Positions 28,401-35,723 are shown, counted from the first letter of the stretch. The stretch: 64,000 bases of DNA from Muriicola marianensis (GCF_014638095.1 NZ_BMFH01000001.1:1497227-1561226), one strand, 5' to 3'. The notes: a model not told the origin generated them from the letters alone. Numbers and translations: made by a program.

Positions 28401-29607
28401 CGATCCCACACCGTAAGGAACTGTCCGGATGCAACCCAAGGAGCTCGTTAAAAAATGTGGTGACCGTAACGCCGATGTCCTCAGTATTATGCATGGCCAT
28501 TGCCTTGGTGCGGACGCGTTCGAGGGCGGCTTCTATCTGGGCTTCCCGGGCCTGGGCTTCTGCTTTCTGCAGGTCATTGAATCTGCGGTAGGTTAGATCA
28601 AACACCCGGGCAAAGCGTAGCAACAGTTGCACGTGTGGTTCTGACAAAGGTTCCAGGCTGGCCACTGAAAGGCAGCCAAAGGCGTTGAAGGAAGCAGACA
28701 GATACACCCGTTCAGGGGCTTTCATCCCCTTGATAACTGCTCCAGGCAACTGGCTCAAATCGGTCTCCCCGAAAATAAATTGATCCCATTTCTCCTTTTC
28801 CTTCCCTTCAAGTGTATAGGCGAACTGGCGTTCCTGCTCTTTCCAGGCCTTTTTATAGGCCCGGTAGGGCTTATGCTCATGGTTCTGAACCCAGAAATTC
28901 ATAGGAGCTTCCGGAGTTTCCGAATTGGCCATCCACCACATCGACCCGGAGGTGGCCTCGTCAAATATCATGATGATGCATCGGGTGAGCGCCAAATCGA
29001 GTTGGGTAAGCTCTTTAAAGACAGTCCCTATGAGCTGGTTCAGCTCATCAGAGGTGTGCATGGCCATGGCCCTCGCACGTACTCTTTCCAGGGAAGCCTC
29101 AATTTCCAATTCACGGGTTCGTTCCCTGATCTTTTCTTCAAGCTCCTCATTTTTTTTGCGAAGACCTTCCATGGGAAGGGCTTCTTCCTCATCAATATTT
29201 GCATCGGGGGTTGAGCCGTGAAAATGCGTGACCATCCATTTACCGGATATTTTTTCAAGGATGGTGGATAACCTGAGCGGGACTACTTGATCGTTGTCTT
29301 CCATGTAGAGCTCAAAATCCTCCAGGATCAGGTAAACAGATCCGTTCGACAAAAATTTTTCATCGACAGGTTTCCGGGTCAGGGTGAATTTTGTCTCCCT
29401 GAGTTGTTCAGCCTGTAATTTGGCCATTTGCTTTACGGCCTCCCTGTCCTTAAAAAATTCATGTGCCGCAGTACCGTATCCAAGGAAATCCGGATAAACG
29501 AGCTCATCGAACCCTTCGATGGGAGCGAAAAAGAAAAAGACCTCGATCATTTTATCGTAAACAGCTCGAGCCTCAGCGGTACTTTTTCCCAGGGAGGTTG
29601 GTTTCAT
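25495..29607 (-). CDS. Cytoplasmic histidine kinase with NTF2-like domain and five repeated sensor modules
   Basis: A 1370-residue protein with no signal peptide or membrane helix. Residues 5-135 form a SnoaL/NTF2-like domain (YLILEDFELYMEDND, GKWMVTHFHGSTP). A coiled coil (about 145-175) leads to five tandem modules, each opening with a related helix: SLERVRARAMAMHTSDEL (~172), ALERVRTKAMAMHNTEDI (~361), ALERIRSQVTGMQESSEL (~548), ALERVRARTMAMQHSDEL (~740), SIDRIRGQIASMRTTKDL (~923). Each ends in a conserved F-x-Q/L-x-Y-x-R-F/Y helix, so the period is about 185 residues; the fold is GAF-like. The kinase core has phospho-His H1136 in [10 protein letters not shown] and C-terminal [15 protein letters not shown], nearly the same as in the propeller kinase. 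Ligands are unknown. Confidence 0.88.
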   Translation of the reverse strand: MKPTSLGKSTAEARAVYDKMIEVFFFFAPIEGFDELVYPDFLGYGTAAHEFFKDREAVKQMAKLQAEQLRETKFTLTRKPVDEKFLSNGSVYLILEDFELYMEDNDQVVPLRLSTILEKISGKWMVTHFHGSTPDANIDEEEALPMEGLRKKNEELEEKIRERTRELEIEASLERVRARAMAMHTSDELNQLIGTVFKELTQLDLALTRCIIMIFDEATSGSMWWMANSETPEAPMNFWVQNHEHKPYRAYKKAWKEQERQFAYTLEGKEKEKWDQFIFGETDLSQLPGAVIKGMKAPERVYLSASFNAFGCLSVASLEPLSEPHVQLLLRFARVFDLTYRRFNDLQKAEAQAREAQIEAALERVRTKAMAMHNTEDIGVTVTTFFNELLGLHPDSSLRCGIGILSKAKHMELWTASVKKNSQTVLHSGTLDMSLHPLLSGVKKAWSNRHKTFSYVLKGEDLKTYFGILNKAPDYPVKFDLNKIPETVHHNSFAFKDGMLFAFTEAPLQDDIRSVLERFSSVFGQTYTRYLDLQKAEAQAREAQIEAALERIRSQVTGMQESSELLDIVVTMRSEFIRLGHEAHYFWHMRWLPDTYQKAMTSGDGTRIGMVMKLPRHIHGEVPLLAKWEKSKEPTVVYAMDADAAVDYVDIMVSLGDFQQVDPQAPSADDIRKIGGLTFVMARTTHGEIGYSLPGVVPNPPAEDINTLVRFAGVFDLAYRRFEDLKESERQKREAEIELALERVRARTMAMQHSDELAEASHLLDKEVRALGIETWGCAFNIFRENDSIEWFGNEAGLLPTYTVPRKGIFKQYYEMGQGGESLFVKEIAGEECVAHYEYMSTLPVVGDVLRQLKETNGAFPTYQIDHVVYFKYGYLLFITREAVPEAHDIFKRFASVFEQTYTRFLDLQKAEAQAKEAVKQASIDRIRGQIASMRTTKDLERITPLIWNELTVLGVPFIRCGVFIVHESDSTVQAFLSAPDGKSLGAMRIPFDADKDTAATVAHWKKGEVYRTHWDKKQFLEFMQTMMHLGQVSNKKEYQGAEEPPESLFLHFLPFKQGMLYVGNTKSLDEDQMEAVGSLADAFSIAYARYEDFVKLEMAKERIERTLGELRETQKQLVHSEKMASLGELTAGIAHEIQNPLNFVNNFSEVSKELIEEMLEEIQKGDVEEAKALAGDIVQNLEKIHHHGQRADGIVKGMLQHSRGSSGEKESTDINVLADEYLRLAYHGLRAKDKSFNATLETHFDESLGKVHVVPQDIGRVILNLITNAFHVVKEKKEKTGGGYTPTVTVTTRRNANGVEISVKDNGNGIPEAIREKIFQPFFTTKPTGQGTGLGLSMSYDIVTKGHGGDLKAISEQGKGSEFIITLPV

Positions 29608-29710
29608 TGTTGGTGGTTATTGAGGTCTTACGATCGATTCGATCATACCCCTCGCTCTAAGATAAGTAAGATTTCGGAATAATCAGGGGGTACAACAAGG
29701 CCTCCTAATT

Positions 29711-30039
29711 TCACCAGGATTAGCCAGCCCCTGAAGCGTGCTGCGCTCTGCTTCAGGAATACTGTTTCATTTGGTTACAGGCTGCACTATTCATTCACCA
29801 GGATTAGCGGCCCCCTGTAGCGAGCTACGCTCTGCTTCAGGAATACTGTTTCATTTGGTTACAGGCTGCACTATTCATTCACCAGGATTAGCCAGCCCCC
29901 TGTAGCGAGCTACGCTCTGCTTCAGGAATACTGTTTCATTTGGTTACAGGCTGCACTATTCATTCACCAGGATTAGCCAGCCCCTGAAGCGTGCTGCGTT
30001 CTGCTTCAGGGGCGCTGTTCCTGAATGAGCCTCAGGCTG
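29711..30039. repeat. 84-bp tandem repeat, three full copies plus a decayed fourth
   Basis: Copies start at 29711, 29795, 29879 and 29964, each with TCACCAGGATTAG, a period of 84, 84 and 85 bp. The fourth is clear to about 30010 and then degenerates. Each unit holds an imperfect hairpin: in copies 1 and 4 CCTGAAGC / GCTTCAGG around a 12-nt loop (29730-29757 in copy 1); in copies 2 and 3 the left arm is CCTGTAGC and the loop GAGCTACGCTCT. The first nine bases match the 3' part of tRNA-Arg (30177-30185). There are no unique spacers, so this is not CRISPR, and no ORF runs through it. Confidence 0.85.
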
Positions 30040-30052
30040 AAAATACAAAAGA

Positions 30053-30080
30053 CCAACTGCTTCCGCAGTTGGGTTTATTT
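30053..30080. terminator. Bidirectional hairpin terminator
   Basis: Perfect 8-bp stem CCAACTGC / GCAGTTGG with a TTCC loop, followed on the plus strand by GTTTATTTTT and on the minus strand by TCTTTTGTATTTT. It lies between the repeat array and tRNA-Arg. Confidence 0.6.
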
Positions 30081-30086
30081 TTGGCC

Positions 30087-30119
30087 CGGGCCACTGGAAA
30101 ACAAGTTTTCCGCGGCCCG
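30087..30119. other. Imperfect hairpin of unknown role
   Basis: Outer stem CGGGCC / GGCCCG and inner stem GGAAAAC / GTTTTCC around a 2-nt AA turn, with a small internal bulge. It has no T-run, so it is not a standard terminator. It sits between two terminator-like hairpins downstream of tRNA-Arg. Confidence 0.5.
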
Positions 30120-30125
30120 TTCGCA

Positions 30126-30159
30126 AAAATAAAGGCCTTTGCTCATCGCAAAGGCCTTT
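30126..30159 (-). terminator. Terminator of tRNA-Arg
   Basis: A perfect 12-bp stem, AAAGGCCTTTGC / GCAAAGGCCTTT, with a 5-nt loop, followed on the minus strand by ATTTTTG. It begins 12 nt after the 3' end of the tRNA. Confidence 0.75.
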
Positions 30160-30171
30160 TGTGCTTATCTG

Positions 30172-30243
30172 TAGCCTCACCAGGAATCGAACCTGGATCT
30201 AAAGTTTAGGAAACTTCTATTCTATCCGTTGAACTATGAGGCC
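30172..30243 (-). tRNA. tRNA-Arg (anticodon CCT)
   Basis: Read on the minus strand: acceptor GGCCTCA pairs with TGAGGCT (one G-U), D-arm GTTC/GAAT, anticodon stem GAAGT/ACTTT with loop TTCCTAA (CCT at positions 34-36), and T-arm CCAGG-TTCGATT-CCTGG. Discriminator is A. No CCA is encoded. A strong terminator follows at 30126-30159. Confidence 0.9.
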
Positions 30244-30300
30244 AAATACTAGGCAAATCTACAACCTAATATCTAATTCCCAATTCTGACCAGGTTCTCG

Positions 30301-30340
30301 ATTCGTTGAACCTGCCTGCCGGCAGGCAGGCTATGAGGCC
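30301..30340 (-). pseudogene. tRNA-Arg 5' fragment interrupted by a 20-bp palindrome
   Basis: The plus-strand sequence CGTTGAA (30304-30310) and CTATGAGGCC (30331-30340) together equal 30227-30243, the acceptor and D-arm end of tRNA-Arg, in the same orientation about 97 bp upstream. Exactly 20 bp are inserted between them. Outside these 17 bases similarity to the tRNA fades, so it is a remnant, not a functional gene. Confidence 0.6.
30311..30330. repeat. Perfect 20-bp palindrome CCTGCCTGCCGGCAGGCAGG
   Basis: Every base pairs with its mirror position. It sits precisely between two blocks that are contiguous in the intact tRNA-Arg, so it looks like an inserted unit. I saw no second copy in the window. 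Confidence 0.8.
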
Positions 30341-30486
30341 ATTATGGGGATGCAAATTTATGAATACTTTTTTAATGGAAAAGCATCATTTTTAAAGAAG
30401 GCAATAAACAGTCTGGGACCTACTCCTGAATTCCCAATTTTATCGTATTTTAAATTCCTTGAATTTTCAACTCAAAACCACTATCC

Positions 30487-33400
30487 ATGAAAAAAGGAAT
30501 ACTCTTTTCCATTGTTTTTTTGCTTATCGCCTCCCTGGGATTCTCCCAAAGGAACCGGGGGAGTTCTGCCACTGCAGCCTCTGCAAATGAAAAACTTTCC
30601 CTTGACGGACTTAAACTCCGCAATGTGGGCCCTGCCTTTCTCTCAGGAAGGATCGCCGATATCGCTTTACATCCCGAGGACTCCAATGTCTGGTATGTCG
30701 CCGTGGGCTCCGGGGGTGTCTGGAAAACAGAGAATGCCGGGACCACCTGGACGCCCATTTTTGATAAAGAGTCCACCTATTCAATAGGCTGCCTTACCAT
30801 TGATCCGAACAATCCCTCCACGATCTGGGTAGGGACCGGAGAAAACGTTGGTGGCCGCCACGTGGCCTGGGGTGACGGCGTCTATAAAAGTGAAGACGGA
30901 GGCAGTAGCTGGAAAAATATGGGCCTGAAAGCTTCCGAGCACATTTCAGAGATCATAGTACACCCAGAAAACCCTGATGTGATCTGGGTGGCCGCCCAGG
31001 GACCACTCTGGAACAAAGGCGGAGAAAGAGGCCTTTACAAATCCAAAGACGGAGGAGCTACCTGGAATAAGGTACTCGGTGGTAATGAATGGACCGGGGT
31101 TACGGACATCATGCTCGATCCCAGGAATCCCGACCGCATCTATGCCGCTACCTGGCAAAGACACAGAACCGTAGCCGCTTTAATGGGCGGTGGCCCCGAT
31201 TCCGGACTGCACCGTTCTGAGGACGGGGGTGAGACCTGGGAAAAATTGAGTTCCGGACTGCCCAATTCCAACATGGGGAAGATCGGTATCGCTATCTCCC
31301 CTCAGCAGCCTGATGTGGTCTATGCCGCCATCGAACTCGACCGAACCCAGGGGGCCGTGTATCGCTCCGAAGACAGGGGCGCTTCCTGGAAGAAAATGTC
31401 AAATACCGTCTCTGGCGGAACCGGGCCGCACTACTATCAGGAGCTCTATGCGAGTCCTCATGCCTTTGACCGTCTCTACCTGATGAACGTTCGAATACTG
31501 ACCTCCGATGACGGGGGAAAAACCTTTGTACAGCTCAGGGAAGAAGATAAACACTCCGATAACCACGCGATCGCCTTCCGTGCCGATAATCCGGATTACC
31601 TGCTGGTAGGTACGGATGCAGGGATCTATGAGAGCTTCGACCTGGCACAGACCTGGCGCTATATCAAAAACCTACCGCTCACTCAATTCTACAAGGTGGC
31701 AGTGAACAACCAAAAGCCATTCTATCATATTTTTGGCGGAACACAGGATAATGGTTCTGCAGGCGGACCCTCCCGTACTGATGAGCAGCAGGGCATCCGA
31801 AATGCACACTGGTATAAAACCCTGGGCGCAGACGGCCACCAGTCGGCCACCGATCCAGAATACAACCACATCATCTACGCAGAGACCCAGCAAGGGGGCC
31901 TGCACCGGGTAGATCTGATCACTGGAGACAGGGTTTTTATACAACCTCAACCCCGCGCAGGTGAACCTCATGAGCGTTATAACTGGGATGCACCCATCCT
32001 GGTGAGTCCGCATAAGCCGTCACGCCTTTACTTCGCCTCCTACAGGGTGTGGAAATCAGAGGACAGGGGAGACAGTTGGACGCCCATCTCAGGAGACCTC
32101 ACGAGAAACGAGGAGAGGATCACCCTGCCGATCATGGGCAAACAGCAAAGCTGGGACAACGCCTGGGATGTGGGCGCCATGTCTAATTACAATACCATCA
32201 CCTCCCTTTCAGAATCCCCGGTGCGGGAAGGCCTGATCTATGCAGGAACGGACGATGGGTTTATACAGGTTACCTCTGATGGAGGAGGCAACTGGAATAG
32301 CATTCCTGTAACCCGCCTCGGGCTGCCCTCCCGCTCTTTTGTCAATGACATCAAAGCCGACCTGTTCGATGAGAACACGGTATATGTAGCCCTGGATAAC
32401 CACAAAGAAGGTGATTTTGCTACGTATCTGTACAAAAGCACGGACAAGGGTGCCACCTGGAGATCCATCAAAGGCGACCTGCCAGACAATACGCTTATCT
32501 GGCGCCTGGTTCAGGACCATGTCAAAAAAGAGCTCTTGTTCCTGGGTACTGAAAAGGGCATCTATGTCTCCATGAATGGGGGGACTAACTGGCATAAAGT
32601 TCCGGGTGCCCCTATGATTTCCTTCCGCGACCTGGTGATACAGAAAGAGATGAACGACCTGGTGGGAGCCTCTTTTGGTCGTGGCTTTTTTGTGCTGGAC
32701 GATTACAGTGCCCTTCGCGAGATCACCGATGCCTCCCTGAAAAAAGAGGGAGCCTTGTACAGCACGAGGACAGCCCCCTGGTATGTCCCCAAGAACGTGG
32801 TCGGCAATACGGGAGCAGATTACTATTTTGCCGAAAATCCTGATTTCGGTGCCTGGTTCACTTATACCCTGGCAGAGGGTTTCACCTCCAAGACCAAGGC
32901 TCGAAAAGACCGCGAAAAAGATCTGGAAAAAAGGAACGCCTCTATCCCCTTCCCCGGCTGGGACGCCCTGGAAGAAGAAAGACGGGAGGCCGATGCCAAG
33001 ATCTGGATCACCATCCGCGATGAAAGGAATAACGTGATCCGCAATGTGCAAGGTACTGCCAAAAAAGGCCTGAACAGGGTAGCCTGGGACCTCAGGCATC
33101 CGAGTTCAAGGGCAATAAGACCCGGAAGGGAATCAGGCGGTGGAAGTTCCTGGTGGAATTCCGGTCCCCTGGCCATGCCCGGTACCTACACGGCTACCCT
33201 TTCCAAAGAAGTGGACGGCGTGGTCACCCAACTCGACGGACCTGTTACCTTTAAAGTGGAGCCGTTGTTCGAGAGTACGCTGAAAGGTGTCTCCTATGAG
33301 GACTTCAATGCTTATATCGCTGCCTACAATGAGGTAGCCACCCAGGAGAACAAGATTTCCGATGTACTCGAAAGCAGCATGGACAAGGTTAAGGCCATGC

Positions 33401-33753
33401 AAGTTGCCCTGGAGAGGGCGCCTGCAGCTCCCGGCAAAATGGCGGGAAAACTGCACGACCTCCAGCAGCAATTATACGCCTTTGAGGAAAAGCTGGAAGG
33501 GAACAAGTCGAGAGATGAAATCGGGGAAAGAAATCCCCCTAACCCGGGAGATCATCTGAGCGTTGCAAGACGAGGCCTGTCTACCACTTATGGCCCTACT
33601 CCGCTGCACAAGCAGAGCCTGGGGATCGCCAAGACTATGATGGCCTCCCTTTATACAGAGATCAGTAATATCGCCAACACTACCATTCCCCAGCTTGAAA
33701 AGGAGTTGAAAGCTATGGGAGCCCCTTATATCCTGGGGCAGGGTATAGACTGA
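30487..33753 (+). CDS. Secreted VPS10/BNR-repeat beta-propeller protein
   Basis: A 1088-residue protein with signal peptide MKKGILFSIVFLLIASLGFSQ. From about residue 40 to 740 there are many sortilin/BNR-type blades with Asp-box-like motifs (KSEDGGSSWKNMG, KSKDGGATWNKVL, RSEDGGETWEKLS, RSEDRGASWKKMS, KSTDKGATWRSIK). Then a beta-sandwich (GLNRVAWDLRHPSSRAI, MPGTYTATLSKEVDG) and a helical tail with coiled-coil character. It is the full-length paralogue of the truncated gene at 1-838. Proteins of this type are exported in Bacteroidota, where some are labelled glycosyl hydrolases, but no catalytic residues can be assigned here. A strong terminator follows 22 bp after the stop. Confidence 0.85.
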   Translation: MKKGILFSIVFLLIASLGFSQRNRGSSATAASANEKLSLDGLKLRNVGPAFLSGRIADIALHPEDSNVWYVAVGSGGVWKTENAGTTWTPIFDKESTYSIGCLTIDPNNPSTIWVGTGENVGGRHVAWGDGVYKSEDGGSSWKNMGLKASEHISEIIVHPENPDVIWVAAQGPLWNKGGERGLYKSKDGGATWNKVLGGNEWTGVTDIMLDPRNPDRIYAATWQRHRTVAALMGGGPDSGLHRSEDGGETWEKLSSGLPNSNMGKIGIAISPQQPDVVYAAIELDRTQGAVYRSEDRGASWKKMSNTVSGGTGPHYYQELYASPHAFDRLYLMNVRILTSDDGGKTFVQLREEDKHSDNHAIAFRADNPDYLLVGTDAGIYESFDLAQTWRYIKNLPLTQFYKVAVNNQKPFYHIFGGTQDNGSAGGPSRTDEQQGIRNAHWYKTLGADGHQSATDPEYNHIIYAETQQGGLHRVDLITGDRVFIQPQPRAGEPHERYNWDAPILVSPHKPSRLYFASYRVWKSEDRGDSWTPISGDLTRNEERITLPIMGKQQSWDNAWDVGAMSNYNTITSLSESPVREGLIYAGTDDGFIQVTSDGGGNWNSIPVTRLGLPSRSFVNDIKADLFDENTVYVALDNHKEGDFATYLYKSTDKGATWRSIKGDLPDNTLIWRLVQDHVKKELLFLGTEKGIYVSMNGGTNWHKVPGAPMISFRDLVIQKEMNDLVGASFGRGFFVLDDYSALREITDASLKKEGALYSTRTAPWYVPKNVVGNTGADYYFAENPDFGAWFTYTLAEGFTSKTKARKDREKDLEKRNASIPFPGWDALEEERREADAKIWITIRDERNNVIRNVQGTAKKGLNRVAWDLRHPSSRAIRPGRESGGGSSWWNSGPLAMPGTYTATLSKEVDGVVTQLDGPVTFKVEPLFESTLKGVSYEDFNAYIAAYNEVATQENKISDVLESSMDKVKAMQVALERAPAAPGKMAGKLHDLQQQLYAFEEKLEGNKSRDEIGERNPPNPGDHLSVARRGLSTTYGPTPLHKQSLGIAKTMMASLYTEISNIANTTIPQLEKELKAMGAPYILGQGID

Positions 33754-33774
33754 ATGAAAGAAAGGTAATAAACG

Positions 33775-33803
33775 AAAAAGCGCTGCCCAAGGCAGCGCTT
33801 TTT
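33775..33803. terminator. Strong bidirectional terminator
   Basis: A 13-bp perfect stem AAAAAGCGCTGCC / GGCAGCGCTTTTT with a 3-nt CAA loop. The T-run is present on both strands, so it can end the BNR-protein gene and the small minus-strand ORF at 33822. Confidence 0.85.
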
Positions 33804-33821
33804 ATCGTTCTGTATGTCAGT

Positions 33822-33926
33822 TCAAAAAATTGCCCCGGTATGATAATGCGTCATCCAGGCGATCCAGGCGATCCCGACGCAGATCAGGAAACGCGCTACT
33901 TCAATAGGGTTAAGTTTAATATTCAT
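33822..33926 (-). CDS. Small single-pass membrane protein (34 aa)
   Basis: An ATG-initiated 34-residue frame: MNIKLNPIEVARFLICVGIA at the N-terminus, then WIAWMTHYHTGAIF. Residues 11-25 are hydrophobic enough for one membrane helix, preceded by a Lys/Arg-containing head. It occupies an otherwise empty 431-bp gap and stops 18 bp before a bidirectional terminator, which fits a real transcript. No exact -7 box is visible upstream and I know no family. The rest of the gap (33927-34184) shows only a TATCTTCG near-consensus box at 34160-34167 in front of the CNNM gene. Confidence 0.45.
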   Translation of the reverse strand: MNIKLNPIEVARFLICVGIAWIAWMTHYHTGAIF

Positions 33927-34184
33927 AAGATAGGATTTGAGAAGGACAAAATAGATCGAATCCTTTATTAGATTACCGAATTTGGATAAACCTCTCTTTT
34001 TTCCGGATATGGTACCCTTTTGGCCCCGATCATGGAAGAATTTTGCATTATATCGACTTTTCAGCAGGTATTAGATACCGATAAGGGGCGAGAGATTATC
34101 GACAACCGGCGGGTGGAATGAAGTGTTTTCAATCTCTTTAGAGCTTTTTATATTTATCGTATCTTCGCCAGAGAATTACGCTTC

Positions 34185-35285
34185 ATGGGCCTGTTACTGT
34201 TCTACGCTTTCCTCGCGATCTTCTTCTCCTTCCTTTGTTCCATCCTGGAAGCAGTATTGCTCAGTGTAACACCTACTTACATCAATCTGAAGAAAAAAGC
34301 CAAAAAGGGATATGCCCTGGCCCTGGAAGAACTCAAAAAGGATATCGACAAGCCCCTGATCGCCATCCTTACCCTCAATACCATTGCTCATACTGTAGGC
34401 GCTATTCTGGTGGGTGTACAGGCGAAAGTGGCCTACGCCGATCTATATGGGGAACGCTCTCATACCGTTTTCGGATTCCAATTCACCGAAGATCTCATGG
34501 TGGGAATCGTATCTACTATCATGACCATCCTGGTACTTGTTGCATCTGAGATCATCCCCAAAACTATTGGAGCTAATTACTGGAGGGAACTCACCGGGAT
34601 CTCTACTCAAATACTTAGGGCCATGGTCTGGACCCTGCAGGTAACCGGGATTATGTGGACATTGCAGCTCTTCACAAGACTGCTGGGCAAAGGTCATGAG
34701 GGGAGTGTACTGAGCAGGGAAGATTTTACCGTGATGGCCGACATGGCCGAAGAGGAAGGCGTCTTTGAAAAATCAGAATCCAAGGTGATCAAGAACCTGC
34801 TGCAGTTCGACGAGATCCTGGCGAAGGACATTATGACGCCAAGGGCGGTGATGAAGATCGCACCTGATACTCAGACCATAGAGGAATTCTTTGAACAGAA
34901 TCCTCACCTGCGCTTCTCCAGGATCCCTATCTACGGGGAAACCGTCGATACCATTACCGGCTTTGTCCTGAAAGACAATGTCATGGAGGAGATCATCAAC
35001 GAGAACGGAAAGCTGACCCTCGCCGATATCAAAAGAGACATCCTGGTCACCCGAAGAGACACCCCCATCCCTCAATTATTCGAAAATTTTATCAGGAAAA
35101 GGGAACACATTGCCCTTGTTGTGGACGAATACGGGTCGGTAAGCGGCCTGGTTACCATGGAAGACGTCATAGAGACCCTGCTGGGGCTCGAGATCATGGA
35201 CGAGAGCGACAATGTGGAAGACCTACAGGTCCTTGCCAGGCGCAACTGGGAAGAGCGCGCCAAGAAAACTGGGATCATCGAATAA
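34185..35285 (+). CDS. CNNM/CBS transporter-like membrane protein (CorC/HlyC-type)
   Basis: A 366-residue protein. Residues 1 to about 170 are a CNNM (DUF21) membrane domain with N-terminal FYAFLAIFFSFLCSILEAVL, LNTIAHTVGAILVGVQA and ASEIIPKTIGANY, which matches the SEIIPK signature. A CBS pair follows (KDIMTPRAVMKIAPDTQ, and DEYGSVSGLVTMEDVIETLL). The CorC_HlyC domain often found at the end is absent. Family members are implicated in magnesium or sodium export; 'hemolysin' in older names is misleading. A TATCTTCG element 17 bp upstream is a one-mismatch -7 box. Confidence 0.88.
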   Translation: MGLLLFYAFLAIFFSFLCSILEAVLLSVTPTYINLKKKAKKGYALALEELKKDIDKPLIAILTLNTIAHTVGAILVGVQAKVAYADLYGERSHTVFGFQFTEDLMVGIVSTIMTILVLVASEIIPKTIGANYWRELTGISTQILRAMVWTLQVTGIMWTLQLFTRLLGKGHEGSVLSREDFTVMADMAEEEGVFEKSESKVIKNLLQFDEILAKDIMTPRAVMKIAPDTQTIEEFFEQNPHLRFSRIPIYGETVDTITGFVLKDNVMEEIINENGKLTLADIKRDILVTRRDTPIPQLFENFIRKREHIALVVDEYGSVSGLVTMEDVIETLLGLEIMDESDNVEDLQVLARRNWEERAKKTGIIE

Positions 35286-35325
35286 CCCAAGGCATTACAA
35301 TTCTCTTATCGTTGAGGAAATAAAA

Positions 35326-35348
35326 AAGAGTCGGCCAGGCCGACTCTT
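35326..35348. terminator. Hairpin terminator between convergent genes
   Basis: A 10-bp stem AAGAGTCGGC / GCCGACTCTT with a CAG loop. On the minus strand it is followed by TTTTATTTC, so it best serves the gene at 35379-35723, and it can also end the CNNM gene. Confidence 0.75.
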
Positions 35349-35378
35349 ACGCTGTATTTTACTTGAAGTTGTTCCTTT

Positions 35379-35723
35379 TCAGAAGTCCGAATCCTCGCTA
35401 CCCTCACCAATAGGTTCTTTCCCTGTACGCACGTAGCCAAGTTTTAATTCGACATTGTAGCTGAAATAGATCGGTTTTTCATGTCTCAAAAGGTCGATTA
35501 CATTGGGATACATAGAAATAGGGTACCGCAGATACACCAACTTATTCCTTTTATCGTAGTGATTTTCAGGCACCTTCCCATCGGGATAAAAATTGACCTG
35601 CACTACAAAATCCTCATCGTGATAACACTTGACGAGGGCCCGGGGATAGACTTTGTTCTTATCCTTGCCTCCGGACTGAAAGTGTACCCAGTATTGGTTT
35701 ATTTCGCTAGTAATCGTTTTCAT
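35379..35723 (-). CDS. Hypothetical cytoplasmic protein
   Basis: A 114-residue protein starting at ATG 35723 (MKTITSEINQYWVHFQSGGK); a TTG two codons upstream is in frame but less likely. It has no signal peptide or hydrophobic helix. The composition is mixed alpha/beta, with VVQVNFYPDGKVPENHYDKR and RYPISMYPNVIDLLRHEKPI as the most distinctive parts, and an acidic end (GEGSEDSDF). I do not recognise a family. It is monocistronic, closed by the terminator at 35326-35348. Confidence 0.65.
   Translation of the reverse strand: MKTITSEINQYWVHFQSGGKDKNKVYPRALVKCYHDEDFVVQVNFYPDGKVPENHYDKRNKLVYLRYPISMYPNVIDLLRHEKPIYFSYNVELKLGYVRTGKEPIGEGSEDSDF

Noticed and set aside
29711-30039. Regularly spaced repeats that could suggest a CRISPR array
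   Set aside because: The units are tandem and nearly identical across all 84 bp, with no unique spacers and no cas genes.
34032-34121. 29-codon ATG frame upstream of the CNNM gene
   Set aside because: There is no hydrophobic segment, motif or terminator to support it, and the CNNM promoter must lie here.
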